DNA from: Palleronia pelagia
Lineage (GTDB): Bacteria; Pseudomonadota; Alphaproteobacteria; Rhodobacterales; Rhodobacteraceae
Length of the DNA stretch: 64,000 bases
Assembly: GCF_900110115.1 (NCBI RefSeq)
Contig: NZ_FOCM01000001.1
Location: forward strand, 434,001 to 498,000
Direction: 5' to 3'
This document shows, piece after piece, positions 17,792 through 27,362 of the stretch (positions within the stretch are counted from its first letter, which is position 1; every line of letters starts with the position of its first letter). The translations under genes and the position numbers were made by a program. The notes beneath the pieces are model-generated. The model saw only the letters and a program-made list of their open reading frames with translations. It did not search any database and had not been told where the DNA came from.

Positions 17792-18610
17792 TTAGCGGTC
17801 GGCGCGTTCGGCCAGCGGCCAGTAGAAATCCGGCGGCAGCCCGGCATCGGCACGCTTCTCGGTGTTGAATGGCGGCTTCAGCGCGCCGTGGAAATAGCGC
17901 CGGACCAGTGTGTGGAACGTGGGCGTGGGGTCCAGGTTCTCGCGTCCGCACAGAAAGTGAAACCACTTCGATCCGTAGGCCACGTGCGTCACCTCCTCGC
18001 CGTAGATGATCTCGAGCGCGGCGACGGCATCCTTGGCGCCCGAGCGGCGGAAGATCTCGATCATGCCTGGCGTCACGTCGAGCCCCCGCGCCTCGAGGAC
18101 CATGGGCACCACCGCCAGCCGGCCCATGATGTCGTCCTTGGTGTCCTCGGCGGCGCGCCACATTCCGGCATGGGCGGGCAGGGCGCCGTAATGGCTGCCC
18201 ATCGCCTCCAGGCAGTCGCAGATCAGGTTGAAGTGTTTCGACTCCTCGTCCGCCGCCTGCACCCAATCGTCGTGGAAGCCGGGCGGGAAATCCAGGTGCC
18301 CGAACCGCGCGACCATGTCCCAGTGCAGATCGACGGCGTTCAACTCGATATGCGCGACGGCGTGCAGCATCGCGATGCGGCCCTCGGGCGATCCGGGCTT
18401 GCGGCGGAGCACGTCACGCGGGTCGACCAGCTCCGGCAGCGCGGGGCGGGCGGGACGGTCGGGCGGCGCGCCACGGCCGACAGCCTCGCGGCCTGCGCCC
18501 TGGGCGCGCATTTCGCGCCAGCGGGCGGCATGGGCGTGCGACAGGGCGGTCTTCTCGCGGCCATCGGCACAGGTCAGAACCTCGCAGGCCATCTGGGTCA
18601 GGGATGTCAT
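17792..18610 (-). CDS. Ferritin-like DUF455 family protein
   Basis: 272 residues, mostly helical. It matches my memory of the DUF455 ferritin-like family, whose members may carry a di-iron centre and resemble tRNA-modifying MiaE-like oxygenases; the function is not settled. Carboxylate/histidine clusters typical of a four-helix metal site are visible: HAVAHIELNAVDLHWD, DEESKHF, EARGLDVTPGMIE and GEEVTHV. ATG 18610 is used because upstream codons give only low-complexity Gly/Arg sequence. The Bcp gene lies 41 bases upstream on the same strand, so the two may be cotranscribed. A 182-base spacer on the 3' side has only a weak hairpin (17754-17768). Confidence 0.85.
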   Translation of the reverse strand: MTSLTQMACEVLTCADGREKTALSHAHAARWREMRAQGAGREAVGRGAPPDRPARPALPELVDPRDVLRRKPGSPEGRIAMLHAVAHIELNAVDLHWDMVARFGHLDFPPGFHDDWVQAADEESKHFNLICDCLEAMGSHYGALPAHAGMWRAAEDTKDDIMGRLAVVPMVLEARGLDVTPGMIEIFRRSGAKDAVAALEIIYGEEVTHVAYGSKWFHFLCGRENLDPTPTFHTLVRRYFHGALKPPFNTEKRADAGLPPDFYWPLAERADR

Positions 18611-18651
18611 CACTCTTGGTTGACCCGCCGCCGCCGCCCCGTCAACCGCGA

Positions 18652-19110
18652 CTAGAGCGCGCGCGCCGCCTCCAGCACCTCGTCGACGTGGCCCGGCACC
18701 TTCACCTTGCGCCATTCGCGCTTCACCGTGCCGTCCGCGCCGATCAGGAAGGTCGCCCGCTCGATCCCCATCGACGTCTTGCCGTACATCTTCTTCTCGA
18801 CCCAGACGCCGTAATCCTCGCAGACCGATCCGTCCTCGTCGGCCAGCAGGGCGATCTTCAGCCCGTGCTTGTCGCGGAACTTCTCGTGCTTGGCCACGGT
18901 GTCGCGGCTCACGCCCAGCACGGTCACGCCCGCGCCAGCGAAATTGTCCACCGCCTCGGTGAAGCCCACGGCCTCTTTCGTGCAGCCCGGCGTGTCGTCG
19001 CGCGGATAGAAGTAAAGAACCACCGGCCCATCGATGGCCGACAGCGTGACGGTCTCGCCGCCGTCGCGGGGCAGGGTGAAATCGGGGGCTTTCTGGTCCT
19101 GAAGGCTCAT
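18652..19110 (-). CDS. bcp: Peroxiredoxin, Bcp/PrxQ type
   Basis: 152-residue thiol peroxidase reducing H2O2 and organic hydroperoxides. The peroxidatic cysteine is C43 in DDTPGCTKEAVGF, and the active-site Arg lies near residue 119 (ERATF). The usual alpha-2 resolving cysteine five residues after C43 is a valine (V48); another cysteine, C97 in DGSVCEDYGV, remains. The protein may therefore work as a 1-Cys enzyme or use another thiol. Complete length for the family. Its promoter should lie in the 57 bases before the convergent-side membrane gene, or upstream of that gene. It is followed by the DUF455 gene. Confidence 0.94.
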   Translation of the reverse strand: MSLQDQKAPDFTLPRDGGETVTLSAIDGPVVLYFYPRDDTPGCTKEAVGFTEAVDNFAGAGVTVLGVSRDTVAKHEKFRDKHGLKIALLADEDGSVCEDYGVWVEKKMYGKTSMGIERATFLIGADGTVKREWRKVKVPGHVDEVLEAARAL

Positions 19111-19166
19111 TCGGTCGCTCCTGTCGATGTCTCAGATCGGGACAGATAGGCCGCCGCGGCGCGATG

Positions 19167-20099
19167 TCAGATGTCCGATCGCCGCGTCTCCGGCGGCAGC
19201 AGCCGCGAGGTGGCGGGCACCTGTCCGAACCACGTCCCCTTGCCGGTCGTCGCCACCCGGAGCCCCGGCGTGGCCGCTTTCATCAGGTCGTAGGGCACCC
19301 GGCACATGGTCGCCGGGACCGGGCCCGCGGCGACCCTGAGCGATCGCCCGCAGCCCGTTCGGTCGTCGAAATCCGGGTCAACGCCGACGATCGTGAAGAC
19401 ATCGGTCCGAACGCTGCCACCGATCTGCGCGGCCACCCACGGCACAGTGTGCGACAGCGCCCCGTGCACCGCATAGATCGACAATCCGAACATGACGACA
19501 GCCGGCCCCGCCACCTTCGGCAGCAGGCGCAGCCGCGCACCGGGTTCTGCGCCCGCCATGAAGACGGCCCCCACAGCCATCGCGGTCAGCGACGAAGCGG
19601 CGAAGGCCGGCAGCGGAATGATCGCGGCCCAGTCCGGCGCGGCAAGCGCCCTTGGCCCGAAAATGACGGGAAGTCCCAGCGCGAACGGATGCAGGGTCAG
19701 AACCGCAAGAGCCGCCCGGGTCACGGGGCGCTCCCTCAGCCGTGCGCGACCGCGCTCTCGGAGCTCACTCAGGGTCGGCGTGGGGTTGGACGGAACGATC
19801 CCGGCGATGGCGCGCCCTGGCAGAACGAACAGCACCAGCAGCGGCAGGCAGACGGCGATCATCACCCAGGGCGAGACGCTCTGCGACAGGGTCCCGACCA
19901 TCGCGCTCAGAAGCAGCAGCACGGCCAGTTTGACGCGCGCGGCATTCGGGCCGACCTGCGCGGCCAGCGCCCTGACCAGCCGCAGGCCCCGCGACGGGCG
20001 GATCATGATCAGCGCGAAGATTGCCACGAGCAGGATGGAAAGGATGCGCAGGACATCGGCCACAGGCTCTACCCCGAGGTAGAAGTAGGTGACGCGCAC
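19167..20099 (-). CDS. Uncharacterised polytopic membrane protein
   Basis: 310 residues as read from a GTG at 20099. There are about five to six hydrophobic helices (near residues 15-32, 58-75, 79-94, 128-150, 162-185 and 200-220), then a soluble C-terminal region of about 90 residues with two cysteines (C251 area and C266 area) in a sequence like DDRTGCGRSL...ATMCRVPYD. I do not recognise the family. A second possible start is the GTG at 20063; neither has a convincing ribosome binding site. It is on the strand of Bcp and DUF455, 56 bases upstream of Bcp. Codon use looks like its neighbours. Confidence 0.6.
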   Translation of the reverse strand: MRVTYFYLGVEPVADVLRILSILLVAIFALIMIRPSRGLRLVRALAAQVGPNAARVKLAVLLLLSAMVGTLSQSVSPWVMIAVCLPLLVLFVLPGRAIAGIVPSNPTPTLSELRERGRARLRERPVTRAALAVLTLHPFALGLPVIFGPRALAAPDWAAIIPLPAFAASSLTAMAVGAVFMAGAEPGARLRLLPKVAGPAVVMFGLSIYAVHGALSHTVPWVAAQIGGSVRTDVFTIVGVDPDFDDRTGCGRSLRVAAGPVPATMCRVPYDLMKAATPGLRVATTGKGTWFGQVPATSRLLPPETRRSDI

Positions 20100-20345
20100 C
20101 GCCTTGGCGGCGACTTAAAGGGCGACGACGCCGAATACGGCGATGAACGGCGGGGCAAGGCGATCACTGGACATGCTCCAGCACCTGACCCCGCAATGCG
20201 GTCAGAATGGGGCGGCGCCGGCGCGCCATCGGGTCAACGCCTGGAGCCCGACCACATTATTTTCAGACGCATCTTGCGTTGGATCCGGGCGGGGCCATTT
20301 ACCGCGCACGCAATCTCGCGTGGCCCTTTTTGCAAGGCACACCCC

Positions 20346-20606
20346 ATGACCCGTATCGGTCTTCTCTCCCTCTCCGCCGCCCTGTTCGCAGCCCCCGCTT
20401 TCGCCGACACGGTGACGGGCACCGTCCTGGCCTTCGACCGGATGGCACAGGTGATCGTCCTGGACGACAAGTCCGTCTGGTCTTTGGAGGATGGCGGCGC
20501 GACCGCGCCCGAAGGGCTGGTGGCCGGCGACACCGTGACGATCGATTTCCAGACCGTCAGCGACAACGGCTTCGGCAAGATCCTGGGCATCGGCATCGCC
20601 GGGTAG
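20346..20606 (+). CDS. Small secreted protein, DUF1344-like
   Basis: 86 residues. A clear signal peptide (MTRIGLLSLSAALFAAPAFA) is followed by a compact beta-rich domain: GTVLAFDRMAQVIVLDDKSV, then an Asp/Gly turn and VTIDFQTVSDNGFGKILGIG. The pattern of a short beta barrel that ends in a G-D-x-V-T strand resembles the DUF1344 family of small periplasmic proteins. The 245-base spacer upstream holds no other gene I can support. A 5-bp hairpin with a GAAA loop (20628-20641), without a T run, follows the gene. Function unknown; the call as a real gene is fairly sure because of the signal peptide. Confidence 0.7.
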   Translation: MTRIGLLSLSAALFAAPAFADTVTGTVLAFDRMAQVIVLDDKSVWSLEDGGATAPEGLVAGDTVTIDFQTVSDNGFGKILGIGIAG

Positions 20607-20676
20607 CGCGCGTTCGTGATCGGCGGCGCCGGGAAACCGGCTGGCGTGACCGCGCGGGTTGGGAAATAAAGTCCAC

Positions 20677-23600
20677 ATGACCGACCCCGCGGCCGATCCG
20701 AAAGGGCCCGGCGGCCCCAAGCCGCCCAGGCCGCCCAAGCGCTGGCGGTCGCACGCCCGCCGCGCCCACGCCGTGGCCTGGGGATGGGTCGTGGCCCTGT
20801 CCACCATGGCGGTCGTCCTTGTCTTCGCCCTGGCGTTGAGCGAGGCGCGCCTCTCGCTGCCCGACAGCGTCGCCCGCGCGGTCGAAACGCGCGTGGCCCG
20901 CGCGCTGCCGCAAACCCGGCTGGAGATCGGCGGGATCGAGGTCGGGCTCGACCGGCGCGCGGTGCCGCGGGTCTGGATCACCGAGGCGCAGCTGGCCACG
21001 GATGCGGGCCAGCAGCTGGCGCAGATCGCGCGCATCGGGCTGGCCTTCGACCCGGCCGCGGCTCTGCGCGGGCGGCTTGCGCCCCGGGTGCTGCGCGTCT
21101 CGGGCGTGACGGTGACCCTGCGCCGCGACCGGCAGGGCGCGTTCCAGGTCGCCTTCGGGGGTGGCGGCGTGCAACTGGGCGGCGGATTGGCCGGCGTTCT
21201 GGCCGCGTTGGACGGCGCGCTGGACCGCGCCCCGCTGGACCGCGTGGACCGGGTCGAGCTCGAGGGCGCGACGATCAGCGTCGAGGATGCCCGCACGGCC
21301 CGCGTGTGGCAGTTGACCGACGCCGGGGCGCGGCTGGCCCGTGACGCGGACGGGCTCGGCGGCACGCTGTCGGCCGATATTTTCAACGGCACGGACAGCC
21401 TGGGCCGGGTCGAGATCAGCGCGACCGCCCTGCCGGAAGCGGGCGGGGCGACGGCCTCGCTGCGGCTGTCGAACGTCCAGGCCCGCGATATCGCGCTGCA
21501 AAGTCCGGCACTCAGTTTTCTCGGGGTGCTCGAGGCGCCTCTGTCCGGCGCGCTGCGCCTGTCGGTCAGTGGCGAGGGCGCGTTGGAGGACCTGGCCGGC
21601 ACGCTGGATATCGGCGCGGGCCGGCTCGCGCCGAGGGCGGGCGCGCAGCCGCTGTCCTTCGACCGGGCGCAGGCCTATTTCACCTTCGATCCGGTGGCGG
21701 GACGTTTGCGGTTTTCGCAGGTCTCGGCAGATGGCGCACTGGGATCGGGCACGCTGACCGGCCACGCCGACCTTGCCGATATCGGGCCCGACGGCTTCCC
21801 CCGCGCGCTGGTGGCACAGATGACCGTGGACGCGTTGAACCTGGACGCGCCCGAGCTGTTCGACGCCCCCCTGTCGCTCAGCCGCGGACAGATCGATATG
21901 CGCCTGCGGCTCAACCCGTTCGTGGCTGAGTTCGGCCAGATCGCGCTGCCCGACATGGGCGGCGCGCCCGGTCGCGATCTGCTGCTGTCGGGACGCGCTG
22001 CGCCGGGTGCCGACGGTTGGCGCGTCTCCGTCGATGGACGGGCGCAGAGCCTGGGGATCGACGCGCTGCTGCGGCTGTGGCCGCGCCCGATATCCCCGAA
22101 GGCCCGGCAATGGCTGGTGGATAACATCCAGGCCGCCACCGCGCGCAATGTCGACGCGGCTCTCCGTTATGGCCCCGGGGACGAGAAGCCGCAGCTGAAC
22201 CTGACCTTCGGCTTCGACGAGGCGCGGGTGCGGGTGATGCGCGACGTGCCGCCGGTGCAGGATGCCTCGGGCCTCGGGTCGATCATGGATCACCGGCTGG
22301 TCATCGACGTGGCCGCCGGAACCCTGCCGGTCGAAGGACGCGGCGCGCTGGACATCGCGGGTTCGACCTTCGTCATCCCCGACGGCCGGATCAAGCCCAG
22401 CCCGGCCGAGATCACCTTGCGGGCGGACGGCCCGCTGCCCGCGCTGCTGGCGGTGCTGGACGGCCCGCGCTTCAACCTTCTGTCCCGCAGCGGCCGCGAT
22501 GCCGACCTGGCCGAGGGTCGCGTCAGTGGGACCGCGCGGATCGACCTGCTGCTGCGCAAGGGCAACCGCCCCGAGGATATAGATTTCGCGGTGGACGCGA
22601 CGCTGAGCGACCTGTCCTCCGACCGGATCGTGCCGGGGCGGTCCCTTGCCGCAGACAGCCTGGCGCTGACGCTCGAGGACATGGTTCTGCGGGCCGGCGG
22701 GCAGGCGACGCTGGACGGCGTGCCCTTCGACGGAGCCTGGCAGCTGTCGCTGGCGGGCGAGGACCGGGGGCAGGGCGAAGTGGCCGGGCAGGTGACGCTG
22801 GGCCCGGACAGCCTGCGCCGCTTCGGCGTCAGCCTGCCGGACGGTTTGCTGTCGGGCCGGACCCGTGCAGACCTTACCATAGACCTTGCCCCCGGAACCC
22901 CGCCGCGCCTGCGGCTGGCGTCGGACCTGGTAGGGGCGGGTCTGAGCGTTGGCGCGGTGGGTTGGTCCAAGCCCGCCGGCACGCCCGCGGATTTCGACCT
23001 GACGATGGAGCTTGGCGACACCCCGCGGGTCGAGGAGCTTTCGCTGAGCGCACCCGGCCTGTCGGCGCAGGGCAGGGTGCGGCTGGCGCCCGGTCCGCGC
23101 TTCGAGGCGCTGGAGCTGTCGCGCGTGCGGCTGGGCGACTGGCTGGATGGTGCAGTTACGGTGAGCGCGCGGGGGCAGGGGCAGCCGCCCGCGATCCGCG
23201 TGACGGGGGGCGAGATCGACATCCGACGCGCGAACCTGGGCTCGGGCGGCAGCGGCGGTGGTGCGGCGCGCGGGCCGGTCAGCCTGCGGCTCGACCGGCT
23301 GGTGGTCACGGACACGCTGGCACTGAACGGCTTCGCCATGGATCTAGATCCTGGCCGGGCACTGGCCGGCGGGTTCCGGGGCGCGCTGAACGGTGGCGTT
23401 CCGGTGGCGGGCACCCTCGCGGGCACGGCGCGGGGCCCGGCGATCCGGGTCCAGGCCAATGACGCGGGCGCGGTCCTGCGCGATGCGGGGCTGTTTCGCG
23501 ACGTGCGCGGCGGGACGATGGACCTGATCCTGCGGCCCACCGGGCAACGCGGCGAATACGACGGCACGCTGAGGGTGCTTGGCCCGCAACTGCGCAACGC

Positions 23601-24021
23601 CCCCGCGCTGGCCGAGCTTCTGTCGGCGGTGTCGGTCGTGGGCCTGCTGGAGCAGCTGAACGGGCAGGGCATCCCGTTCGAAGAGGTCAGCGCCGAGTTC
23701 CGTCTGTCGCCCTCGCGCATCACGCTCTACCGGTCTTCGGCCACGGGCAACGCTCTCGGCCTGTCCATGGACGGAATCTACGACCCTAGGGCGCGGGTCA
23801 TGGACATGCAGGGCGTGCTGTCGCCCGTCTATCTCTTGAACCGGGTGGGCGAGGTGTTTACCCGGCGCGGCGAGGGGCTGTTCGGCGTGAACTTCACCCT
23901 GCGCGGACCCGTGCGCGACCCGTCGGTGGGGGTGAACCCGCTGTCGATCTTTACGCCGGGCATGTTCCGCGAGATCTTTCGCCGCGCGCCGCCGGAGCGT
24001 CCCGCCGCGCGCGCCAACTGA
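20677..24021 (+). CDS. Large AsmA-like/DUF3971 (YhdP/TamB-like) protein
   Basis: 1114 residues: a short Pro/Lys-rich cytoplasmic tail, one membrane helix (about 35-55, [18 protein letters not shown]), then a very long periplasmic beta-rich chain and a C-terminal AsmA-like region (about 850-1090). Proteins of this AsmA/YhdP group are bridge-like lipid-transport proteins linking inner and outer membranes. ATG 20677 is preferred over an upstream TTG at 20659. queA starts 16 bases after its stop, probably on the same mRNA. The DUF3971-type central part and the AsmA-like end, plus the length, fit the YhdP-type; partial similarity to TamB is possible. Confidence 0.85.
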   Translation: MTDPAADPKGPGGPKPPRPPKRWRSHARRAHAVAWGWVVALSTMAVVLVFALALSEARLSLPDSVARAVETRVARALPQTRLEIGGIEVGLDRRAVPRVWITEAQLATDAGQQLAQIARIGLAFDPAAALRGRLAPRVLRVSGVTVTLRRDRQGAFQVAFGGGGVQLGGGLAGVLAALDGALDRAPLDRVDRVELEGATISVEDARTARVWQLTDAGARLARDADGLGGTLSADIFNGTDSLGRVEISATALPEAGGATASLRLSNVQARDIALQSPALSFLGVLEAPLSGALRLSVSGEGALEDLAGTLDIGAGRLAPRAGAQPLSFDRAQAYFTFDPVAGRLRFSQVSADGALGSGTLTGHADLADIGPDGFPRALVAQMTVDALNLDAPELFDAPLSLSRGQIDMRLRLNPFVAEFGQIALPDMGGAPGRDLLLSGRAAPGADGWRVSVDGRAQSLGIDALLRLWPRPISPKARQWLVDNIQAATARNVDAALRYGPGDEKPQLNLTFGFDEARVRVMRDVPPVQDASGLGSIMDHRLVIDVAAGTLPVEGRGALDIAGSTFVIPDGRIKPSPAEITLRADGPLPALLAVLDGPRFNLLSRSGRDADLAEGRVSGTARIDLLLRKGNRPEDIDFAVDATLSDLSSDRIVPGRSLAADSLALTLEDMVLRAGGQATLDGVPFDGAWQLSLAGEDRGQGEVAGQVTLGPDSLRRFGVSLPDGLLSGRTRADLTIDLAPGTPPRLRLASDLVGAGLSVGAVGWSKPAGTPADFDLTMELGDTPRVEELSLSAPGLSAQGRVRLAPGPRFEALELSRVRLGDWLDGAVTVSARGQGQPPAIRVTGGEIDIRRANLGSGGSGGGAARGPVSLRLDRLVVTDTLALNGFAMDLDPGRALAGGFRGALNGGVPVAGTLAGTARGPAIRVQANDAGAVLRDAGLFRDVRGGTMDLILRPTGQRGEYDGTLRVLGPQLRNAPALAELLSAVSVVGLLEQLNGQGIPFEEVSAEFRLSPSRITLYRSSATGNALGLSMDGIYDPRARVMDMQGVLSPVYLLNRVGEVFTRRGEGLFGVNFTLRGPVRDPSVGVNPLSIFTPGMFREIFRRAPPERPAARAN

Positions 24022-24037
24022 GTTCGAGGAGAATTCG

Positions 24038-25090
24038 ATGCGCCTGTCGGAGTTCGATTTCGATCTGCCCGAGGACCGGATCGCGGTGCGTCCGGCGCGG
24101 CCCCGGTCGTCCGCGCGGATGCTGGTGGCGCGCGGCGACCGCATCGACGATGCCGTGGTGCGCGATCTGCCCGACTGGCTGTCGCCCGGCGACCTGCTGG
24201 TGCTGAACGACACCAAGGTGATCCCCGCGCGGCTGTCGGGCCATCGGACCCGGCAGGGCGCCGAGGGCGAGACCACGGCACGGATCGAGGCCACCCTGCT
24301 CGAGCCGCGCGCCGACGGCACATGGTCCGCCTTGCTGAAGCCCCTGAAGAAGGTGCGGGACGGCGAGGTCGTCGTCTTCTCGGACCAACTGTCGGCCACG
24401 GTCGAGGGACGGTCCGACGGCACCGCGCACCTGCGGTTCAACCTCGCGGGTGACGATTTCGACGCCGCGCTGGCCGACGCCGGCGCCATGCCACTGCCGC
24501 CCTATATCGCGGCCAAGAGGCCCGCCGACGCGCAGGATCACGAGGATTACCAGACCATCTGGGCGGCCCGAAGCGGCGCCGTCGCGGCGCCCACCGCCTC
24601 GCTGCATTTCGACCCGCCCCTGATGGAACGGCTGGCCGCGCGCGGGATCGAGATCGCCCATGTCACCCTGCATGTCGGAGCAGGGACGTTCCTGCCGGTC
24701 AAGGTCGATGACGTGAGCGAGCACAAGATGCACGCAGAGTGGGGTGAAGTCTCGCAAGCGGCGGCCGACGCGATGATGGCAGCGCGTGCCCGCGGCAATC
24801 GCGTCATCCCCGTGGGCACCACCGCACTGCGCCTGATCGAAACGGCGGCGACAGCCAGGGGTCAGATCGCGGCCTGGTCCGGTGACACGGACATTTTTAT
24901 CACGCCCGGCTTCGCCTTCCGGATGGCCGACGCGCTGATGACGAATTTCCACCTGCCGAAATCCACGCTGATGATGCTGGTCTCGGCCTTTCTCGGGGTC
25001 GAGAGAATCCGCCGCGTCTATGATCACGCGATCGGGAACGACTACCGTTTCTTCAGCTATGGTGATGCATCTCTGCTGATCCCGGAGTGA
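24038..25090 (+). CDS. queA: S-adenosylmethionine:tRNA ribosyltransferase-isomerase
   Basis: 350-residue cytosolic enzyme that transfers and rearranges the ribosyl part of SAM onto preQ1 in tRNA to form epoxyqueuosine. Conserved family stretches are visible: [16 protein letters not shown] at the N-terminus, [28 protein letters not shown]-like (here [16 protein letters not shown]), and [15 protein letters not shown] near the C-terminus. The start at 24038 follows GAGGAGAA. No other queuosine gene is in the window. It comes 16 bases after the AsmA-like gene. Confidence 0.97.
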   Translation: MRLSEFDFDLPEDRIAVRPARPRSSARMLVARGDRIDDAVVRDLPDWLSPGDLLVLNDTKVIPARLSGHRTRQGAEGETTARIEATLLEPRADGTWSALLKPLKKVRDGEVVVFSDQLSATVEGRSDGTAHLRFNLAGDDFDAALADAGAMPLPPYIAAKRPADAQDHEDYQTIWAARSGAVAAPTASLHFDPPLMERLAARGIEIAHVTLHVGAGTFLPVKVDDVSEHKMHAEWGEVSQAAADAMMAARARGNRVIPVGTTALRLIETAATARGQIAAWSGDTDIFITPGFAFRMADALMTNFHLPKSTLMMLVSAFLGVERIRRVYDHAIGNDYRFFSYGDASLLIPE

Positions 25091-25183
25091 AATTCTTCCC
25101 GCGATTCTATACACCGTTGCCCAAACGGGGTTGCTGTGGCAGGCCTTGAACAAGGATCCAAACCAACGGGACGCTCGAGGCTC

Positions 25184-25837
25184 ATGGCAGATTACACCCA
25201 GCGCAGGCGCATGATGGTCGACACCCAAGTCCGTCCCTCGGACGTGACCGAATTTCCCATCATCGACGCCATGTTGAATGTTCCGCGCGAATTGTTCGTC
25301 CCGCAGGCGCTGCGCGAAGCCGCGTATTCGGGCGAACACCTCCCGCTGGGGCCGGGCCGGGTCATCATGGACCCGCGCATCCTGGCCAAGCTGCTGGATG
25401 CGCTCGATATCACGCCGAAGGATCTCGTGCTCGATCTGGGAACGGGCATGGGCTATTCGGCCGCGATCCTCGCACGGCTGTCCCAGGCCGTCGTCGCGGT
25501 CGAGTCCGAGCCGGCCCACGTGGCCGAGGCACAGGCCGCCCTGGTCGAGGTCGGCATCGACAATGCCACCGTGAACGAAGGTGCGCTGGCCGATGGCGCC
25601 CCGGAATACGCCCCGTTCGACGTGATCGTCATCCAAGGGGGTGTCGAAGAGGTCCCCGACGCGATCACCGATCAGCTGGCCGAAGGCGGTCGGATCGGTT
25701 GCATCTTCATGGAAGGGGCCAATGGCACCTGCCGCGTCGGTCACAAGATCGATGGACGCCTGAACTGGCGATACGCCTTCAATGGCACCGCACCCGTTTT
25801 GCCGGGCTTTGCCGCGAAACGGAGCTTTGCGCTATGA
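25184..25837 (+). CDS. Protein-L-isoaspartate O-methyltransferase family
   Basis: 217-residue SAM-dependent methyltransferase of the PCMT family. The SAM-binding motif I is LVLDLGTGMGYSAAIL (about 81-96), with the acidic end of strand 2 at VAVESEPAH and the PFDVIVIQGGVEEVP segment. Canonical PCMT repairs isoaspartate in damaged proteins; this alphaproteobacterial form is commonly placed next to tolC, and its real substrate is less certain. The Met at 25184 starts the conserved MADYTQRRRMMVDTQVRP segment, so the upstream reading is dropped. The stop overlaps the tolC start as ATGA. Confidence 0.87.
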   Translation: MADYTQRRRMMVDTQVRPSDVTEFPIIDAMLNVPRELFVPQALREAAYSGEHLPLGPGRVIMDPRILAKLLDALDITPKDLVLDLGTGMGYSAAILARLSQAVVAVESEPAHVAEAQAALVEVGIDNATVNEGALADGAPEYAPFDVIVIQGGVEEVPDAITDQLAEGGRIGCIFMEGANGTCRVGHKIDGRLNWRYAFNGTAPVLPGFAAKRSFAL

Positions 25838-27258
25838 TCACGACCAAGATTGTCCGCTCGGCACGGCGGCTAAGCGCCGTCGCGCTCCTGGCTCTGGGCA
25901 CCGCGCTGCCCGTGCAGGCCGAAACGCTTGCCGACGCGCTGGTGTCGGCCTACCGGAATGCGGGGCTCATCGACAAGAATGCCGCCGCCCTGCGCGCCGC
26001 CGACGAGGACGTGGCCCAGGCGCTGGCCGCGCTGCGCCCGATCATCAACTACACGGCGTCGTTGACGCGGACCTGGCAATTCCCGAATGACCGCACGGTC
26101 GTCACGCCGACCGGCCCCCAGCGGATCGAGAACAGCGCGGAGACCTCGGCCACCATCGGAATAAGCGCAGATCTTCTGCTGTGGGACGGTGGAGCCACGC
26201 GCCTGCGCGGCGACGTCGCGCGCGAGCTTGTGCTCGCCACGCGTCAAGGACTGATCAACGCCGAGCAACAGGTGCTGCTGAACGGCGTGCTGGCCTATCT
26301 CGGCGTGCGCGAGGCGATCGCCTTCGTCAATCTGCGCCAGAGCAACGTTCAGCTGATCTCCGAGCAGCTGCGCGCGGCGCAGGACCGTTTCGAAGTGGGC
26401 GAAGTGACGCGCACGGACGTGGCGGTGGCCGAGGCGGCCCTGGCCTCGGCGCGGTCGAACCTCGCCTTGGCGCGGGGCGACCTGGAACAGGCGCGGGCCG
26501 ATTTCGTCCGTTTCGTGGGTCGCCAGCCGGGCCAGTTGCAGGATGTCTCGGCCCCCGCGCCGGCCGCCGGATCGCTGGACGCCGCGCAGCGCGTGGCGCG
26601 GCGCTCGCATCCGCTGATCCGCCAGCAGATGCGCCTGGTCACGGTGGGCGATCTCAACGTCCTTCGGGCTGAAGCCGCCATGAAACCGTCTATCTCGGCC
26701 AATGCGCGGGTCTCGGTCGCGGACGAATTCGAAGAGCAGGCTTCCGTCGGTGTCACCATGACCGGTCCGATCTATCGGGGCGGCCAGCTGTCGTCGCTGT
26801 ATCGCCAAGCGGTGGCAAACCGGGACGAAACCCGCGCCGACCTGCACATCACGACGGACGATGTTCTGCAGAGCGTGGCCCAGGCCTGGGCGCAGCTGTC
26901 CGTGTCGCGCGCCCGGATCCAGGCCAGCCAGCTTGAAGTGCGGGCCGCGACACTGGCTTTCCGGTCGGTCCAGGAAGAGGTTCGCTTCGGCACCCGCACC
27001 ACGCTGGACGTGCTCGACTCCGAGCAGGATCTGCAGGACGCGCGCGCCAACCTGATCTCGAGCCGCATCGCCGAGATCCGGGCCTCCTACCAGCTTCTGT
27101 CCTCCATGGGGCTGCTGACGGTCGAGCATCTGAACCTGCCCGTCGTCACCTATGACCCGTCGGCCTATTACAACGCGGTCAAGACGGCGCCGGTTCGCAA
27201 GGTGTCGCCGCAGGGTGAGAAGCTGGACCTGCTGCTTAAGTCTCTGGGAAAAAATTAA
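25834..27258 (+). CDS. tolC: TolC-family outer membrane efflux protein
   Basis: 474 residues. A signal peptide (about 1-29, ending PVQA) is followed by two repeats of the TolC outer-membrane efflux domain, each rich in Ala, Gln, Leu and Arg helices. It forms the trimeric outer-membrane duct for RND pumps and type I secretion. The start ATG at 25834 overlaps the methyltransferase stop by 4 bases, suggesting coupled translation. No inner-membrane pump is adjacent; an RND pump operon without its own outer-membrane gene lies at 58-63 kb and could use this duct. A 6-bp inverted repeat CAACGC/GCGTTG (27284-27301) follows the gene. Confidence 0.94.
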   Translation: MITTKIVRSARRLSAVALLALGTALPVQAETLADALVSAYRNAGLIDKNAAALRAADEDVAQALAALRPIINYTASLTRTWQFPNDRTVVTPTGPQRIENSAETSATIGISADLLLWDGGATRLRGDVARELVLATRQGLINAEQQVLLNGVLAYLGVREAIAFVNLRQSNVQLISEQLRAAQDRFEVGEVTRTDVAVAEAALASARSNLALARGDLEQARADFVRFVGRQPGQLQDVSAPAPAAGSLDAAQRVARRSHPLIRQQMRLVTVGDLNVLRAEAAMKPSISANARVSVADEFEEQASVGVTMTGPIYRGGQLSSLYRQAVANRDETRADLHITTDDVLQSVAQAWAQLSVSRARIQASQLEVRAATLAFRSVQEEVRFGTRTTLDVLDSEQDLQDARANLISSRIAEIRASYQLLSSMGLLTVEHLNLPVVTYDPSAYYNAVKTAPVRKVSPQGEKLDLLLKSLGKN

Positions 27259-27362
27259 ACTCTGCGTGTCATGCTGTCTTGTGCAACGCACGCCAGCGTT
27301 GTGTGATCGATTGCAACGGGCTACCCTTGCTTAAAAAGCACGAGTGACAACGAGGCAGGCAT

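Noticed and set aside
20628-20641. GAAA-capped hairpin after the small secreted gene
   Set aside because: Only a 5-bp stem and no T run, so it cannot be called a terminator with confidence.
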